A stretch of DNA of 64,000 nt from Variovorax paradoxus (GTDB lineage: Bacteria; Pseudomonadota; Gammaproteobacteria; Burkholderiales; Burkholderiaceae_C). The DNA lies in assembly GCF_009498455.1 (NCBI RefSeq), contig NZ_CP045644.1, positions 4,653,001 to 4,717,000 on the forward strand, written 5' to 3'. Both the position numbers and the translations under genes were made by a program. Below, in pieces: positions 24,924 to 34,372 of this stretch (the stretch's first letter is position 1; every line of letters starts with the position of its first letter). The notes under the pieces were generated by a model that saw only the letters and a list, made by a program, of their open reading frames with translations, made no database searches and was not told where the DNA came from.

Positions 24924-26282
24924 ATGAAATCGAGCTCTATCTTCACCGCCGCTCTCCTGTGCTTCGCCCAACTCGGGCAGGGCGCGATTGCCGCCGTCAG
25001 CGCAGAGGAAGCGGCGAAACTCAAGTCCACGCTGATGCCCCTCGGAGGGGAACGTGCAGGCAACAAGGCGGGAACGATTCCGGCATGGGATGGTGGCTAC
25101 ACGAAGCCGTCTCCTGGATGGAAGTCGGGGCAGCCTCGCCCCGACCCGTTCGCCGGCGAGAAGCCGTTGTTCTCCATCACAGCAAAGAACGTCGATGAGT
25201 ACGCCAACGCGCTCTCCGAAGTCTCGAAAGCGCTGTTCAAGAGGTATCCCGGCTATCGCATTGACGTCTATCCGAGCCACCGCACTGCGGCCGCGCCCCA
25301 GTGGGTCTACGACAACACGTTCAAGAACGCGATCCGCGCAATGACGACTGAGGGCGGCAACAGCCTCGAAGGTGCTCATGGCGGCATTCCGTTTCCCATT
25401 CCCAAAGACGGCTACGAGGTTCTTTGGAATCACCGCATGTCGTGGGTCGGGGAGGAGACCTTCTTTCCTTTCTCGGGGTGGATCGTTACGGCGGATGGAA
25501 AGCGCGTTCTGGCCACGAAGGCGGAGGAGTGGAGCACCTATCCCGTGTACTACAAGGAAGGCTCGCCGGACTCATTTCAAGGCGTTTTCCTGAAAACAAA
25601 GTTGACCACCCTCGAACCGGCTTCCAAGGCCGGGGAAGGTGTTCTCGGCTGGCAGGTGACACAGATGGAACGAACCGGATACTGGCAGTACCTCGTCGGC
25701 CAGCGCCGGGTCCGCCGCTCGCCATCTCTTGCCTACGACACGCCGAACTTCATCGTTTCCGGCATCGGTCTGATGGACGAAGCGTTCTCCCTGTATGGGC
25801 CGATCGACAGACACGAGATCAAGCTGGTCGGAAAGCGGGAAATGATAGTGCCCTACAACAACAACAAGGCAGCGCTCGCCAAGTCAGAGGACCTCATCCA
25901 ACCGAACTTCCTGAATCCTGACCTGGTGCGATGGGAACTGCACCGGGTCTGGGAGGTGGAAGCCACGCTCAAGCCAGGCAAGCGTCACGTCATGCCCAAG
26001 CGTAGGTACTACGTCGATGAAGACAGCTGGAGCATTCTCCAGTGGGATGGCTGGGATGCTCAGGGAGCTCTTTGGCGCGGCGGATACGCACTGACCCTGC
26101 TTGCGCCCGATATTCCGGCGCTGGTCGGCAATGTCGTCAACTGGGGCGGGTACAACATTCAGACCGGTGAGTACTACATGAGCGTGTCGACCAACGATGC
26201 TCGGATCCAGTACCAGGTATTGCCCCGCAAATCCGAGTCGTTCTATACGCCGGAAGCGCTTGGGTCAGACGGAGCTCGTTGA
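24924..26282 (+). CDS. DUF1329 family protein
   Basis: 452 residues, signal peptide 'MKSSSIFTAALLCFAQLGQGAIAA', then the DUF1329 opening 'EEAAKLKSTLMPLGGERAGNKAGTIPAWDGGYTK' and 'PKRRYYVDEDSWSILQWDGWDAQGALWRGGYA'. LolB/lipoprotein-chaperone-like fold by family. Secreted, probably periplasmic or outer-membrane attached. Lies between DUF1302 and the YCF48-like gene with small gaps, as in known clusters. Confidence 0.9.
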   Translation: MKSSSIFTAALLCFAQLGQGAIAAVSAEEAAKLKSTLMPLGGERAGNKAGTIPAWDGGYTKPSPGWKSGQPRPDPFAGEKPLFSITAKNVDEYANALSEVSKALFKRYPGYRIDVYPSHRTAAAPQWVYDNTFKNAIRAMTTEGGNSLEGAHGGIPFPIPKDGYEVLWNHRMSWVGEETFFPFSGWIVTADGKRVLATKAEEWSTYPVYYKEGSPDSFQGVFLKTKLTTLEPASKAGEGVLGWQVTQMERTGYWQYLVGQRRVRRSPSLAYDTPNFIVSGIGLMDEAFSLYGPIDRHEIKLVGKREMIVPYNNNKAALAKSEDLIQPNFLNPDLVRWELHRVWEVEATLKPGKRHVMPKRRYYVDEDSWSILQWDGWDAQGALWRGGYALTLLAPDIPALVGNVVNWGGYNIQTGEYYMSVSTNDARIQYQVLPRKSESFYTPEALGSDGAR

Positions 26283-26287
26283 CCGGC

Positions 26288-27415
26288 ATGCCAAACAATG
26301 CAACGGTTATGGGGCCGGAAAGCGCTGGGCTGTCCCGGAGGCGGCGCGCGCTTCTTGGCTATGCGCTCGGAAGCGTTGGAGCCGCGCTGGCGGAGCCTGT
26401 GATGGCAGCCTCGCCGCCCGGCCGGATCCTCGCTGCGCTGCGCGAGCCTGCACTGAAAACCGCACGGATGACTTCGGTCGCTCTGCTCGCGTCTGCGAAG
26501 GCGGGAGAACGGCTGGTATGCGTCGGCGAGCGCGGCATCGCGATCTATTCCGATGACAGCGGCCAGTCATGGATGCAGGCGCACGTGCCCGTGAGTGCGA
26601 CGCTGACCGCAGTCAACTTCGTGTCGCCATCGCTAGGGTGGTGTGTCGGGCATCTGGGTGTCGTGCTGAACACCCAGGATGGAGGGCGCACTTGGACGAA
26701 GCAGCTCGATGGACTGCAGCTGCCCGCGGTGATCAATGCGCTGGCGGACGATCCCGCGTCGAGTCTGGGCTTGGACGCGAAGGCTCGACTGAAGAGTCAG
26801 GCGGTGGCACTTGAGAGTGACGGGCCCGACAAGCCATTTTTTGATCTCGACTTTCGTGACGAGCGGCAGGGCGTGGTCGTTGGTGCCTACAACCTCGCGT
26901 TCCGTACAGGTGACGGCGGACGCACATGGAAGCCGTTCTCCCACGATATTGACAATCCCAAAGGGATGCATCTCTATGCGCTAGCAAGGCGGGGCTCAGA
27001 TCTCTTTGCTGTTGGCGAGCAGGGGATCGTTCTTCGCGCATCAGGCGAAGGTACCGCGATGAAAGCGGCCATTTCGCCTTACAAGGGCACCCTTTTCGGT
27101 GCCGTGAGCACCGAGGGGTCGCTCGTTGCTTACGGACTTCGGGGAAAAGCCTTCGCATCCATCGACGGCGCGACGACCTGGCACGAGTCGATCACTGGCG
27201 TCGGCAGCTCGATCGGCTGCGGTGTTGCCCTGGGGGAGGAGCGCATTGCGTTGGCCACGCATGCCGGTGACCTGCTGCTGAGCGAGAACGGCGGCAGGAT
27301 CTTCAAGCGCCAATCAATGCCCGAGGCGCTCGCCTTCACAAGTCTTCTCTTCGTCAAGCCGGGCCTGCTGATCGGCACGACCTTGCGAGGCGTGCGACGA
27401 GTCAGCCTCGCCTGA
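26288..27415 (+). CDS. YCF48-related BNR-repeat (WD40/YVTN-like) secreted protein
   Basis: 375 residues. ATG 26288 chosen; a TTG at 26279 overlapping DUF1329 is possible. N-terminal 'SRRRRALLGYALGSVGAALAEPVMA' is a twin-arginine-like signal. Repeated BNR-type blades follow, e.g. 'IYSDDSGQSW', 'LNTQDGGRTWTKQ', 'FRTGDGGRTWKPF' and 'ASIDGATTWHESI', giving a beta-propeller as in YCF48/HCF136. Partner of DUF1302/DUF1329/RND in hydrophobic-substrate operons; probably an assembly or periplasmic scaffold factor. Confidence 0.85.
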   Translation: MPNNATVMGPESAGLSRRRRALLGYALGSVGAALAEPVMAASPPGRILAALREPALKTARMTSVALLASAKAGERLVCVGERGIAIYSDDSGQSWMQAHVPVSATLTAVNFVSPSLGWCVGHLGVVLNTQDGGRTWTKQLDGLQLPAVINALADDPASSLGLDAKARLKSQAVALESDGPDKPFFDLDFRDERQGVVVGAYNLAFRTGDGGRTWKPFSHDIDNPKGMHLYALARRGSDLFAVGEQGIVLRASGEGTAMKAAISPYKGTLFGAVSTEGSLVAYGLRGKAFASIDGATTWHESITGVGSSIGCGVALGEERIALATHAGDLLLSENGGRIFKRQSMPEALAFTSLLFVKPGLLIGTTLRGVRRVSLA

Positions 27416-27442
27416 GGCCATCAATGACCCAGGACCGGCTGA

Positions 27443-29884
27443 ATGCCGGTCCAACACATCCGAGTTCTCAACATGCCTTCAAGCGAAGCTTCTGCAGGTG
27501 CTGCCGCAGCCGATCTTCATTTCGATCGCCAATCCGGCTCGATCGTCGAACGACTGCTTTTCAACAATCGCCCGTGGCTGATCCTCATTTGCTTCATCGT
27601 GACAGTGCTGCTTGGGTGGCAAGCCACCGGGCTGCGACTGAACGCAAGCTATGAAAGCACCATCCCGGTCAAGCATCCATACGTGGCCAGCTACCTGGCC
27701 CACAAGAAGGAGCTGGCCGGCCTCGGCAACTCGCTCCGCATCGCAGTAGTGCAGAAGCAGGGCACGATCTACGAGAAGGAGTATCTCGAGACACTCTCCA
27801 AGATCAACGACGAAGTGTTCCTGCTTCCGGGGGTTGACCGTCCATTCATGAAGTCGTTGTGGACGCCAACGACCCGGTGGACCGCGGTGACGGAGGAGGG
27901 ACTCGACGGAGACACTGTGATTCCAGAACGCTACGATGGCTCTCCCGAGACGCTGGAGCAGGTGCGAGTCAATGTCGAACGCTCCGGTGAGATCGGTCAA
28001 CTGGTTGCCGGCGACCATCGCTCTTCAGTCATCTTTGTGCCGCTGCTGGCCAGGGACACGACAACGAACAAGCCCCTGGACTACGCCGCTCTGTCCACAA
28101 GGATCGAGGAGATCCGGAAGAAGTACGAAAGCGACCGGATCGGCATTCACGTGACCGGATTCGCCAAGGTCGTCGGCGACCTGATCGAAGGCTTGCGTGA
28201 GATTCTGTTGTTCTTCGCAATCGCGACTGCGGTCACGGTTGCAATGATCTACTGGTTCAACCGCGATGTGCGCAGCACTCTTCTTGTCACGCTGACCACG
28301 CTCGTCGCCGTCCTATGGCTACTGGGTGCTCTGCCGGCACTGGGCTTCGAACTCAATCCCTATTCGATTCTGGTGCCCTTTCTCGTGTTCGCGATCGGCG
28401 TGAGCCACGGCGCGCAGAAGATGAACGGCATCATGCAGGACATCGGGCGCGGCGTCGATAAGCTCGTCGCGGCCCGCTTCACATTTCGTCGGCTATTTCT
28501 TCCCGGGCTCACGGCTCTGCTGGCGGACGCGGTCGGATTTGCGGTTCTCTTCGTCATTGACATCCCGGTGATTCGCGAACTCGCACTGTCCGCCAGCATC
28601 GGAGTGGCTGCGCTGATCTTCACGAATCTGATCTTGCTTCCCATCCTGCTTTCGTACACGGGCGTCAGCAAGACTGCCGCGCGTCGTTCGTTGGCCGCTG
28701 AAGGTAAGTCTGGAGCGGACCAGCATGTCGTCTGGCGGTTCCTCGTGATGTTCACGCAACGCCGGTGGGCGGCCGTCGCCGTGTGCCTGGGCTGCGTGCT
28801 GGCGGTTGGAGGGTTCGCCGTCAGCACGCAGTTGCGCATTGGAGACCTTGACGCGGGAGCACCGGAGCTGCGCCCGAACTCCCGCTACAACCGCGACAAC
28901 GCCTTCATGGTCTCTTCGTACGCCGCGAGCTCGGACATTCTCGTGGTCATGATCGAAACGCCCCCGGACCAGTGCACCTCATACGACACGCTCGAGAAAA
29001 TGGACAGGCTTGCCTGGCGACTGGAGCAGCTTCCGGGCGTCGAGGCGACGAACTCGATGGCTGCCTTGTCGAAGTTCGCGACGATGGGCTACAACGAAGG
29101 GGCACTCAAGTGGTTTGAGTTGGTCCCCAACCAAGGTGCACTCGGAGCAGTGCAAACACGCGCGCCAAGAGAGCTGTTCAACCAGAATTGCTCGCTGCTC
29201 TCCCTGTATGTTTACTTGCGGGACCACAAGGCCGAGACGCTCAGCCGAGTGGTTTCCGAAGTCGAAGCGTACATCCCAATCGCGAACAGCAAGGACGTCA
29301 ATTTCAGATTAGCTGCCGGAAGCGCAGGCATCGAGAGTGCGACCAATATCGTCGTGAAGAAGGCGTGGACACAGATGCTCTTCTTGGTCTACGCCGCTGT
29401 GGCCCTTCTTAGTCTGATCACATTCCGTTCATGGCGCGCGGTTCTGGTTGCTGTGTTCCCGCTGATGCTCACTTCCATCTTGGCTGAGGCACTGATGGTC
29501 GCATTGGGGATGGGCGTCAAGGTCGCGACACTTCCGGTGATCGCGCTGGGTGTGGGTATCGGCGTTGACTATGCGCTCTATGTACTCAGCGTGACATTGG
29601 CGCGCCTGCGCGAGGGGAGGAGTCTTGCTACGGCTTATCGGGACGCGCTTCTCTTTACAGGGAAGGTGGTCATGCTGACCGGATTCACGCTTGCGATAGG
29701 TGTCGGGACCTGGGCGTTCTCCGAGATCAAGTTCCAGGCGGACATGGGACTACTGCTCGCCTTCATGTTCCTTGTGAACATGGTCGGGGCGCTCGTTCTC
29801 ATTCCGGCGCTCTCTTACTTTCTTCTTCGAGAGGCATCTCTAGCCGTTCCTGTCGGTGCGCTGAACCAGGCGCCGAGCCGATGA
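27443..29884 (+). CDS. RND-superfamily (MMPL-type) transporter
   Basis: 813 residues with two six-helix halves. First TM near residues 35-60 ('RPWLILICFIVTVLLGW'), sterol-sensing-like block about 255-420 ('AIGVSHGAQKMNGIMQDI', 'LTALLADAVGFAVLFVIDIPVIRE'), and a second about 640-800 ('LPVIALGVGIGVDYALYVLSV', 'LTGFTLAIGVGTWAFSEIKFQADMG'). Periplasmic loops lie between TM1-TM2 and TM7-TM8. Start at ATG 27443 or 27473. Last gene of the long operon; likely moves a lipid-like or aromatic substrate across the inner membrane with the DUF1302/1329 partners. Confidence 0.9.
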   Translation: MPVQHIRVLNMPSSEASAGAAAADLHFDRQSGSIVERLLFNNRPWLILICFIVTVLLGWQATGLRLNASYESTIPVKHPYVASYLAHKKELAGLGNSLRIAVVQKQGTIYEKEYLETLSKINDEVFLLPGVDRPFMKSLWTPTTRWTAVTEEGLDGDTVIPERYDGSPETLEQVRVNVERSGEIGQLVAGDHRSSVIFVPLLARDTTTNKPLDYAALSTRIEEIRKKYESDRIGIHVTGFAKVVGDLIEGLREILLFFAIATAVTVAMIYWFNRDVRSTLLVTLTTLVAVLWLLGALPALGFELNPYSILVPFLVFAIGVSHGAQKMNGIMQDIGRGVDKLVAARFTFRRLFLPGLTALLADAVGFAVLFVIDIPVIRELALSASIGVAALIFTNLILLPILLSYTGVSKTAARRSLAAEGKSGADQHVVWRFLVMFTQRRWAAVAVCLGCVLAVGGFAVSTQLRIGDLDAGAPELRPNSRYNRDNAFMVSSYAASSDILVVMIETPPDQCTSYDTLEKMDRLAWRLEQLPGVEATNSMAALSKFATMGYNEGALKWFELVPNQGALGAVQTRAPRELFNQNCSLLSLYVYLRDHKAETLSRVVSEVEAYIPIANSKDVNFRLAAGSAGIESATNIVVKKAWTQMLFLVYAAVALLSLITFRSWRAVLVAVFPLMLTSILAEALMVALGMGVKVATLPVIALGVGIGVDYALYVLSVTLARLREGRSLATAYRDALLFTGKVVMLTGFTLAIGVGTWAFSEIKFQADMGLLLAFMFLVNMVGALVLIPALSYFLLREASLAVPVGALNQAPSR

Positions 29885-30164
29885 GTGCTGTCGACCCGTG
29901 GCTGTTGATAGCTGCCGAAATTTGACCCGGTTACCCGGCCACGAAATGCTGTCCGATTGGGTCGTGCGCGCGAAGAAGGCATCATTCTTCCCGTCCAGGC
30001 CATTCGGCGCGGCAAGCACGGCATCAGCAAGATGCGTCAGCGTGGGCGTCCGTCGCGGCGAGGAAGATATCGCATATGTATCGCCGGCGTTGTGTCGCTA
30101 GCGCAGGAGATGGGGCAACTAGGCCGCGACGCGTTGCAGTAGCGATGAGAAGGAGCGCCGCTAT
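29885..30164. other. Gap between RND gene and IS66; possible degraded sequence
   Basis: No complete gene. On the minus strand, about 29890-30060 reads without interruption as a protein-like stretch (…THLADAVLAAPNGLDGK and then NDAFFARTTQSDSISWPG…) but without clear start and with the IS inserted nearby, so it may be a remnant. Not identified. No terminator found for the long operon. Confidence 0.3.
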
Positions 30165-30172
30165 GCTGCAAC
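30165..30172. repeat. IS66 target-site duplication, left copy
   Basis: GCTGCAAC directly before the left terminal repeat; identical 8 bases follow the right end at 33300-33307. Eight bases is the usual IS66 duplication, proving a transposition event. Confidence 0.9.
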
Positions 30173-30193
30173 GTAATAGTCCGCTCGAGGCCG
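30173..30193. repeat. IS66 left terminal inverted repeat
   Basis: GTAATAGTCCG-N4-AGGCCG; matches the right end in reverse complement with 17 of 21 positions identical. Confidence 0.85.
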
Positions 30194-30212
30194 TTGTTGA
30201 CGGTTGGGTGGT

Positions 30213-30731
30213 TTAAGGCGTGATGTCGGTGACGTGTTGAAGCAGAGCGAACGCCACGCGCCATGCACGGTCGTCGCAGTGAACCGTGGCTGTGCGTTGG
30301 TTGATCCGAACGATTTCTCCGACGTGCCGCTTCAGGCTTTGGTCGGAGAAGCTCACGCGCTGGCCGACGCGGAAGTCCTGCTTGTGATGGATCTCCGGCG
30401 GCGGCCTCAGCGGCGCTGCAGTCGCCGGTGAGGATGACGTGCCTGCCTGCTGATCATCGACAGGCACGACGGCCGCGTACAGCACGCTGAAGCGCTGTTT
30501 GCTTTGCTCGTCGATCAGCGTGACCTGCCGGTCCTTCATCGCCGCGATGCGAGCCTCACGCAGCTTGCCGGTCCCCCAGTCCCAGTACTTCACCAGTTGG
30601 CCCATGTGCAGCTGAGAGCGCGCCTGCACGATGCGCCTGGGGTCGGCCATGAGCTGCTCGATGACCCAGCTGAGCTGGTACAGCTCAGCGCTTGTGGCCA
30701 TGGGGAGATCTTCGATCTGCTTGACACGCAT
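30213..30731 (-). CDS. IS66 passenger hypothetical protein
   Basis: 172 residues from ATG 30731 ('MRVKQIEDLPMATSAELYQLSWVIEQLMADPRRI'). A basic/aromatic middle ('LVKYWDWGTGKLREARIAAMKDRQVTLID') and two small SH3/KOW-like segments ('RVGQRVSFSDQSLKRHVGEIVRINQRTATVHC') look like nucleic-acid-binding barrels. No transposase motif. Located inside the IS between the left repeat and tnpC, 28 bases downstream of tnpC, so it is a cargo or accessory gene. Function unknown. Confidence 0.65.
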   Translation of the reverse strand: MRVKQIEDLPMATSAELYQLSWVIEQLMADPRRIVQARSQLHMGQLVKYWDWGTGKLREARIAAMKDRQVTLIDEQSKQRFSVLYAAVVPVDDQQAGTSSSPATAAPLRPPPEIHHKQDFRVGQRVSFSDQSLKRHVGEIVRINQRTATVHCDDRAWRVAFALLQHVTDITP

Positions 30732-30759
30732 GCTGGCGATTTTGCCAGCGGCGATGTGC

Positions 30760-32382
30760 TCAGGCCGCGAGCCTGTCGGTCGGCTGTGAGCTCGTCGGCG
30801 CCACCTTGGCAAGCTCACTCGCGACAGCCCACGGCAGCAACTCGTCGATACGGTTGCTCGGATGGTCGGCGATACGCTCGAGCACGTGGCGCAAGTAGGC
30901 CTGCGCATCGATGCCGACGAGTTTGGCCGAGCCGATCAAGGTGTAAATCACCGCCGCGCTGTGCCCGCCGTTGTCGGAGCCGAGATGCAGGTAGTTTTTG
31001 CGCCCAATCGCCACGCCGCGCAGCGCGCGCTCGGCCGCGTTGTTGTGCGCCTCGATCCGCCCATCGTCGACGAAGCGCGTCAGCGCCGTCCAGTTGCTCA
31101 GCGAATACCCGATCGCCAACGCCATCGGCGACTTCGCCGAGACCTGCGACAGCGCAGTGTCGAACCAAGCCTTCAGGTCGCCCAGCATCGCAGCGGTGCG
31201 TTCCTGGCGAACCCGCATTCGCTCGTGTGGCGGCTTGCCTCGGATCTCCGCCTCCACGCCGAAGACCTTGCCGATGCGCTGCAGCGCCTGGTGCGCCAGC
31301 GTTCCGCCGAGCTTGTGCTGGCGCTCGTGAATGTCCCACAGCTTGCGTCGTGCATGGCTCCAGCAAGCCGCCTCGACCACCCGGCCGTCCTCATACAAGG
31401 GGTGGTAGCCAGCGAAGGCGTCAGCCTGCAGGATTCCCTTGAAGTGCCGCAGGTGGCGCACGGGGTGTTCGCCCTTGCGATTCGCCGAGTACTGGAACCA
31501 CACCGCCGGCGGCACCGTGTCGCCGCTGGGGCGGTCATCCCTCACGTACACCCACAGACGGCCAGTGCGCGCCTTGGCACCGGCGCCGCCGAGCACACGG
31601 ATCGGTGTGTCGTCGCCGTGGATCTTGTCGGCCGCCAACACGTAGCGGCCAATGGCGTCGGCCAGCGGGCTCAGCAGGCGTGCCGCCTGCGCCACCCAGT
31701 CCGCCAGAGTCGAGCGCTGCAGATCCACGCCTTCACGGGCGTAGATCTGGCACAGCCGGTGCAAGGGCGTGTGGTCGCAATACTTGCTCACCAACACGTG
31801 CGCGAGCAGGCCGGTGCCGGCCATGCAGCGATCGACGGGGCGACTCGGCGCGCGCGCCTGGGTGATCGTGCTGCAGCGGGTGCAAGCGAGCTTGGGACGA
31901 ACGTGGCGCACGACATGGAAGCTGCCCGGCTCATAGTCGAGTACCTCCGAGACGTCCTGGCCGATCTCGCGAAGGCCACGGCCGCAGGCCTCGCAGCTGC
32001 AACCGCTGTGCGGCGTGTGCATCACGGTGCGCCGCGGCAGGTGGTCCGGAAGATCACGCATGCCGGTGCGCTCTCGCGCCTGGCGCTTCTTGCGGCCTAG
32101 ATCGATGGACGTGACGTTGGAAGGATGCTCGCGATCCGCGTCGTCCTCGCCCGGCACCGCGGGGGTCACCGCCGGCTGCGCGAGCTGCCCGCCCACGAGC
32201 TCAAGCTGAGCGTGTTCCAGCTGCTCGCTGGAGCGGCCGTACTTCATGCGCCGCAAGTACGCCACTTCGACCTTGAGCTTCTCGACGGTCAGCAGCGCGA
32301 TCTTCAATGCCTCTTGCGAGCGCTGCGCTTCGCCGCTGAGCGCGGCGTGGGCGGCAAGCAGTTCCTGCGAGGTCATGGGCAT
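30760..32382 (-). CDS. tnpC: IS66 transposase TnpC (DDE)
   Basis: 540 residues. N-terminal leucine-zipper-like region and '[14 protein letters not shown]', zinc-finger-like '[10 protein letters not shown]', then the catalytic core: Asp in '[12 protein letters not shown]', Asp in '[14 protein letters not shown]' with '[15 protein letters not shown]', and Glu in '[30 protein letters not shown]'. This is the full IS66 family transposase. Uninterrupted. Confidence 0.95.
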   Translation of the reverse strand: MPMTSQELLAAHAALSGEAQRSQEALKIALLTVEKLKVEVAYLRRMKYGRSSEQLEHAQLELVGGQLAQPAVTPAVPGEDDADREHPSNVTSIDLGRKKRQARERTGMRDLPDHLPRRTVMHTPHSGCSCEACGRGLREIGQDVSEVLDYEPGSFHVVRHVRPKLACTRCSTITQARAPSRPVDRCMAGTGLLAHVLVSKYCDHTPLHRLCQIYAREGVDLQRSTLADWVAQAARLLSPLADAIGRYVLAADKIHGDDTPIRVLGGAGAKARTGRLWVYVRDDRPSGDTVPPAVWFQYSANRKGEHPVRHLRHFKGILQADAFAGYHPLYEDGRVVEAACWSHARRKLWDIHERQHKLGGTLAHQALQRIGKVFGVEAEIRGKPPHERMRVRQERTAAMLGDLKAWFDTALSQVSAKSPMALAIGYSLSNWTALTRFVDDGRIEAHNNAAERALRGVAIGRKNYLHLGSDNGGHSAAVIYTLIGSAKLVGIDAQAYLRHVLERIADHPSNRIDELLPWAVASELAKVAPTSSQPTDRLAA

Positions 32383-32446
32383 GACTGTGCCGGCCGGTAG
32401 TTGGCCCTACAACGGGGGTTGTCCTGTCAACTTGGCCGTCGGTCCG

Positions 32447-32794
32447 CTACGCCGCTGCGCGCGGCTGCCAGGTGCGCTCGGGGCGGCGCCAGTCGATGCC
32501 TTCGAGCAGCATCGACAGCTGTGCGGCGCTCAGCGAGATCGAGCCCGACTCGGCCTGCGGCCAGATGAAGCGGCCACGCTCCAGGCGTTTAGCCAGCAGG
32601 CACATCCCATCGCCGTCACTCCACAGCAGCTTGACCAGGTCGCCGCGGCGCCCGCGGAAGACGAAGACATGGCCGGAGTACGGGTCCTCGGTGAGCGCTG
32701 TCTGAACCTTCGCCGCCAGCGTGTCCGTGCCGCAGCGCATGTCCGTCACGCCCGCGGCCAACCAGACGCGGGTGCCCGGGCGCGGGCCGATCAT
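32447..32794 (-). CDS. tnpB: IS66 accessory protein TnpB
   Basis: 115 residues starting '[34 protein letters not shown]', with '[39 protein letters not shown]', the standard IS66 Orf2. ATG overlaps the tnpA stop by 4 bases. Required for transposition in the family; role unclear. Confidence 0.95.
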   Translation of the reverse strand: MIGPRPGTRVWLAAGVTDMRCGTDTLAAKVQTALTEDPYSGHVFVFRGRRGDLVKLLWSDGDGMCLLAKRLERGRFIWPQAESGSISLSAAQLSMLLEGIDWRRPERTWQPRAAA

Positions 32795-33201
32795 GCACTC
32801 TGGCGCAGTGCGCGCAGGACGCTGCACAGGCTGTCTTCGTCGACAGCGCCACGCAGTCGCAATTGCGCGCCGGCGAACTCCAGCTCGATGACGCCGGTCC
32901 GCGGCGCCGGTCTCGACTGCGCGGGCGTGGACCCGATCGAATTGGCCATCGCCATGACCTCTGCGGCCGGAGCGACCTCTATCGGCAACAGTACAGCGGC
33001 CGCCGTGCCGCCGGCAGCCCGAAGATGCTCCCTGCGCCACTTGAACAGCATGTTGGCGTTGATGCCACCTCGCAGTGCGATCGCCGATACGGACGCGCCT
33101 GGCTCCAGGCTTTGTCGCACCAGCTCCTGCTTGAACGACCGGTCGTGATATCGCCGGCTGCCCTTCGCTGGGTCTTGCTCAATCTTCATGGTGTGCACCA
33201 T
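32791..33201 (-). CDS. tnpA: IS66 accessory protein TnpA (HTH)
   Basis: 136 residues ('[60 protein letters not shown]'), an IS3/IS66-type helix-turn-helix. Start possibly the second Met at 33189. First gene of the IS operon. Confidence 0.92.
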   Translation of the reverse strand: MVHTMKIEQDPAKGSRRYHDRSFKQELVRQSLEPGASVSAIALRGGINANMLFKWRREHLRAAGGTAAAVLLPIEVAPAAEVMAMANSIGSTPAQSRPAPRTGVIELEFAGAQLRLRGAVDEDSLCSVLRALRQSA

Positions 33202-33278
33202 CTCCTCTTAGCGCACACCTCCAAGCGGGTCTGCGATTCGGGTCAGATGCTTCCCGCAGCCTGCGCATCAGGCAAGGG

Positions 33279-33299
33279 CGGCCTTCGTCGGACTATTAC
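33279..33299. repeat. IS66 right terminal inverted repeat
   Basis: Reverse complement of the left repeat with four mismatches. Directly followed by the duplication GCTGCAAC. Confidence 0.85.
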
Positions 33300-33307
33300 G
33301 CTGCAAC
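33300..33307. repeat. IS66 target-site duplication, right copy
   Basis: GCTGCAAC identical to 30165-30172. Confidence 0.9.
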
Positions 33308-33367
33308 TCATGGCCGCTTTCACCCGTGCAGACCGGGCAAGACATCGTGCGAAACCGGCCTTGCGCC

Positions 33368-34168
33368 TTAGCTGGTGACGCCTGGCGAAAGGTTTCTAAG
33401 ACTATCCGTCGAGAGACGCTCCAGGCTCGACGGGAAGCGAGATGTGTTGCCACCCAGCGCCGAGGTCGCGGCCCGTGCCGTCTCGAGCACATGGCGACAT
33501 GCGGCGAGCATCGCTTCTGGCGAAGTAAGTCTCTCGCGAGGGCCGCTGACAGCCAGCGCGCCTTGCAGTTCGCCGGTTACCCCGAACACTGGCGCCGCCG
33601 CTGACGCAGTCTCGGGGTCACGCTCCCCATACGAGACGGCCCACAACTGTTCTCGAATGGCGTCATAGCCTGGAAGAACTGGCAGCGAGAACGCAAGCAG
33701 CACCTTGCCAGAGGCACCCTGAGCGATGGCGTATTCCTGGCCGATCTGCACTGATGCGCGAACCGACCGGGCTGGCTCGACACGGAACAGCGCAATCCGC
33801 TTGTCACCGTGCCTCACGTAGAAAGACGCAGTCTCCCCGGTTGTTGCGCTGAGTTGCTTGAGGAGAGGCTCGATGGCATGGCCAACCTGGAACGACCGCT
33901 GGTAGATCGAGGCGAGACGAAGAGGCTCCGGGCCAATCGAGTACTGGCCGTCCTGCAGCTTCCGGATGAATCCTCCGTGCTCCAAAGCAGCAAGCAGCCG
34001 CAACACCGTGCTCTTGTAAAGGCCCGTCCTCTTGGAGAGCTCGGTCAACGTGAGGCGGCTGTCATCTGGGCCAAAAGCAGCAAGCAGCGAAAACGCTCTG
34101 TCCAAAACCGCGACGCCGCTGGATTCGGCGGTCTCGGTTGGCGTTGAAGGCGGGGTTGACTCTGTCAT
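33368..34168 (-). CDS. IclR-family transcriptional regulator
   Basis: 266 residues from ATG 34168 (the longer frame to 34231 is not supported). HTH 'LTLTELSKRTGLYKSTVLRLLAALEHGGFIRKLQDGQYSIG', effector domain with 'GASGKVLLAFS' and 'GVTGELQGALAVSGPRERL'. Divergent from the amidohydrolase operon (34373 on). The intergenic region holds two tandem operator-like sites at 34306-34342. Probably represses or activates that operon in response to an aromatic or aliphatic acid. Confidence 0.88.
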   Translation of the reverse strand: MTESTPPSTPTETAESSGVAVLDRAFSLLAAFGPDDSRLTLTELSKRTGLYKSTVLRLLAALEHGGFIRKLQDGQYSIGPEPLRLASIYQRSFQVGHAIEPLLKQLSATTGETASFYVRHGDKRIALFRVEPARSVRASVQIGQEYAIAQGASGKVLLAFSLPVLPGYDAIREQLWAVSYGERDPETASAAAPVFGVTGELQGALAVSGPRERLTSPEAMLAACRHVLETARAATSALGGNTSRFPSSLERLSTDSLRNLSPGVTS

Positions 34169-34305
34169 GGAAAGGGAGAGGGGCAGAAGTTGAGGCGCTC
34201 TTTTTTGAGCCGCCAAGGCGAAGTGTGACACGCACTCCCAGAGGAGCCGTCGTGATCAGGATCAAGGGTTAACCCCAATTCAAGCGATCTCTTGCGACCC
34301 GTATA

Positions 34306-34342
34306 GTTCTGTGGAATAGACCATGGTTCTATCAAATAGAAC
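34306..34342. promoter_or_regulatory. Tandem IclR-type operators
   Basis: Perfect dyad GTTCTAT-CAA-ATAGAAC at 34326-34342. A weaker copy GTTCTGT-GGA-ATAGACC at 34306-34322 begins exactly 20 bases upstream, i.e. about two helix turns, so two dimers could sit on one face. Lies between the IclR gene and the amidohydrolase, 31 bases before the latter's start. Confidence 0.65.
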
Positions 34343-34372
34343 TTAGACGGAAGGCCCAGGAGACGCACAACC

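Larger units (their letters stand above)
30173..33299 (-). mobile_element. IS66-family insertion sequence, complete (3127 bp)
   Basis: Bounded by imperfect terminal inverted repeats, 30173-30193 and 33279-33299. Both read GTAATAGTCCG then four variable bases then AGGCCG (17 of 21 identical). Carries tnpA, tnpB, tnpC (minus strand) and a small passenger gene. Flanked by the perfect 8-bp duplication GCTGCAAC. It sits between the RND gene and an IclR gene and appears intact, so it may still be mobile. Confidence 0.92.

Noticed and set aside
30862..32100. 412-residue plus-strand frame inside IS66
   Set aside because: Antisense of the tnpC gene, which has all catalytic motifs.
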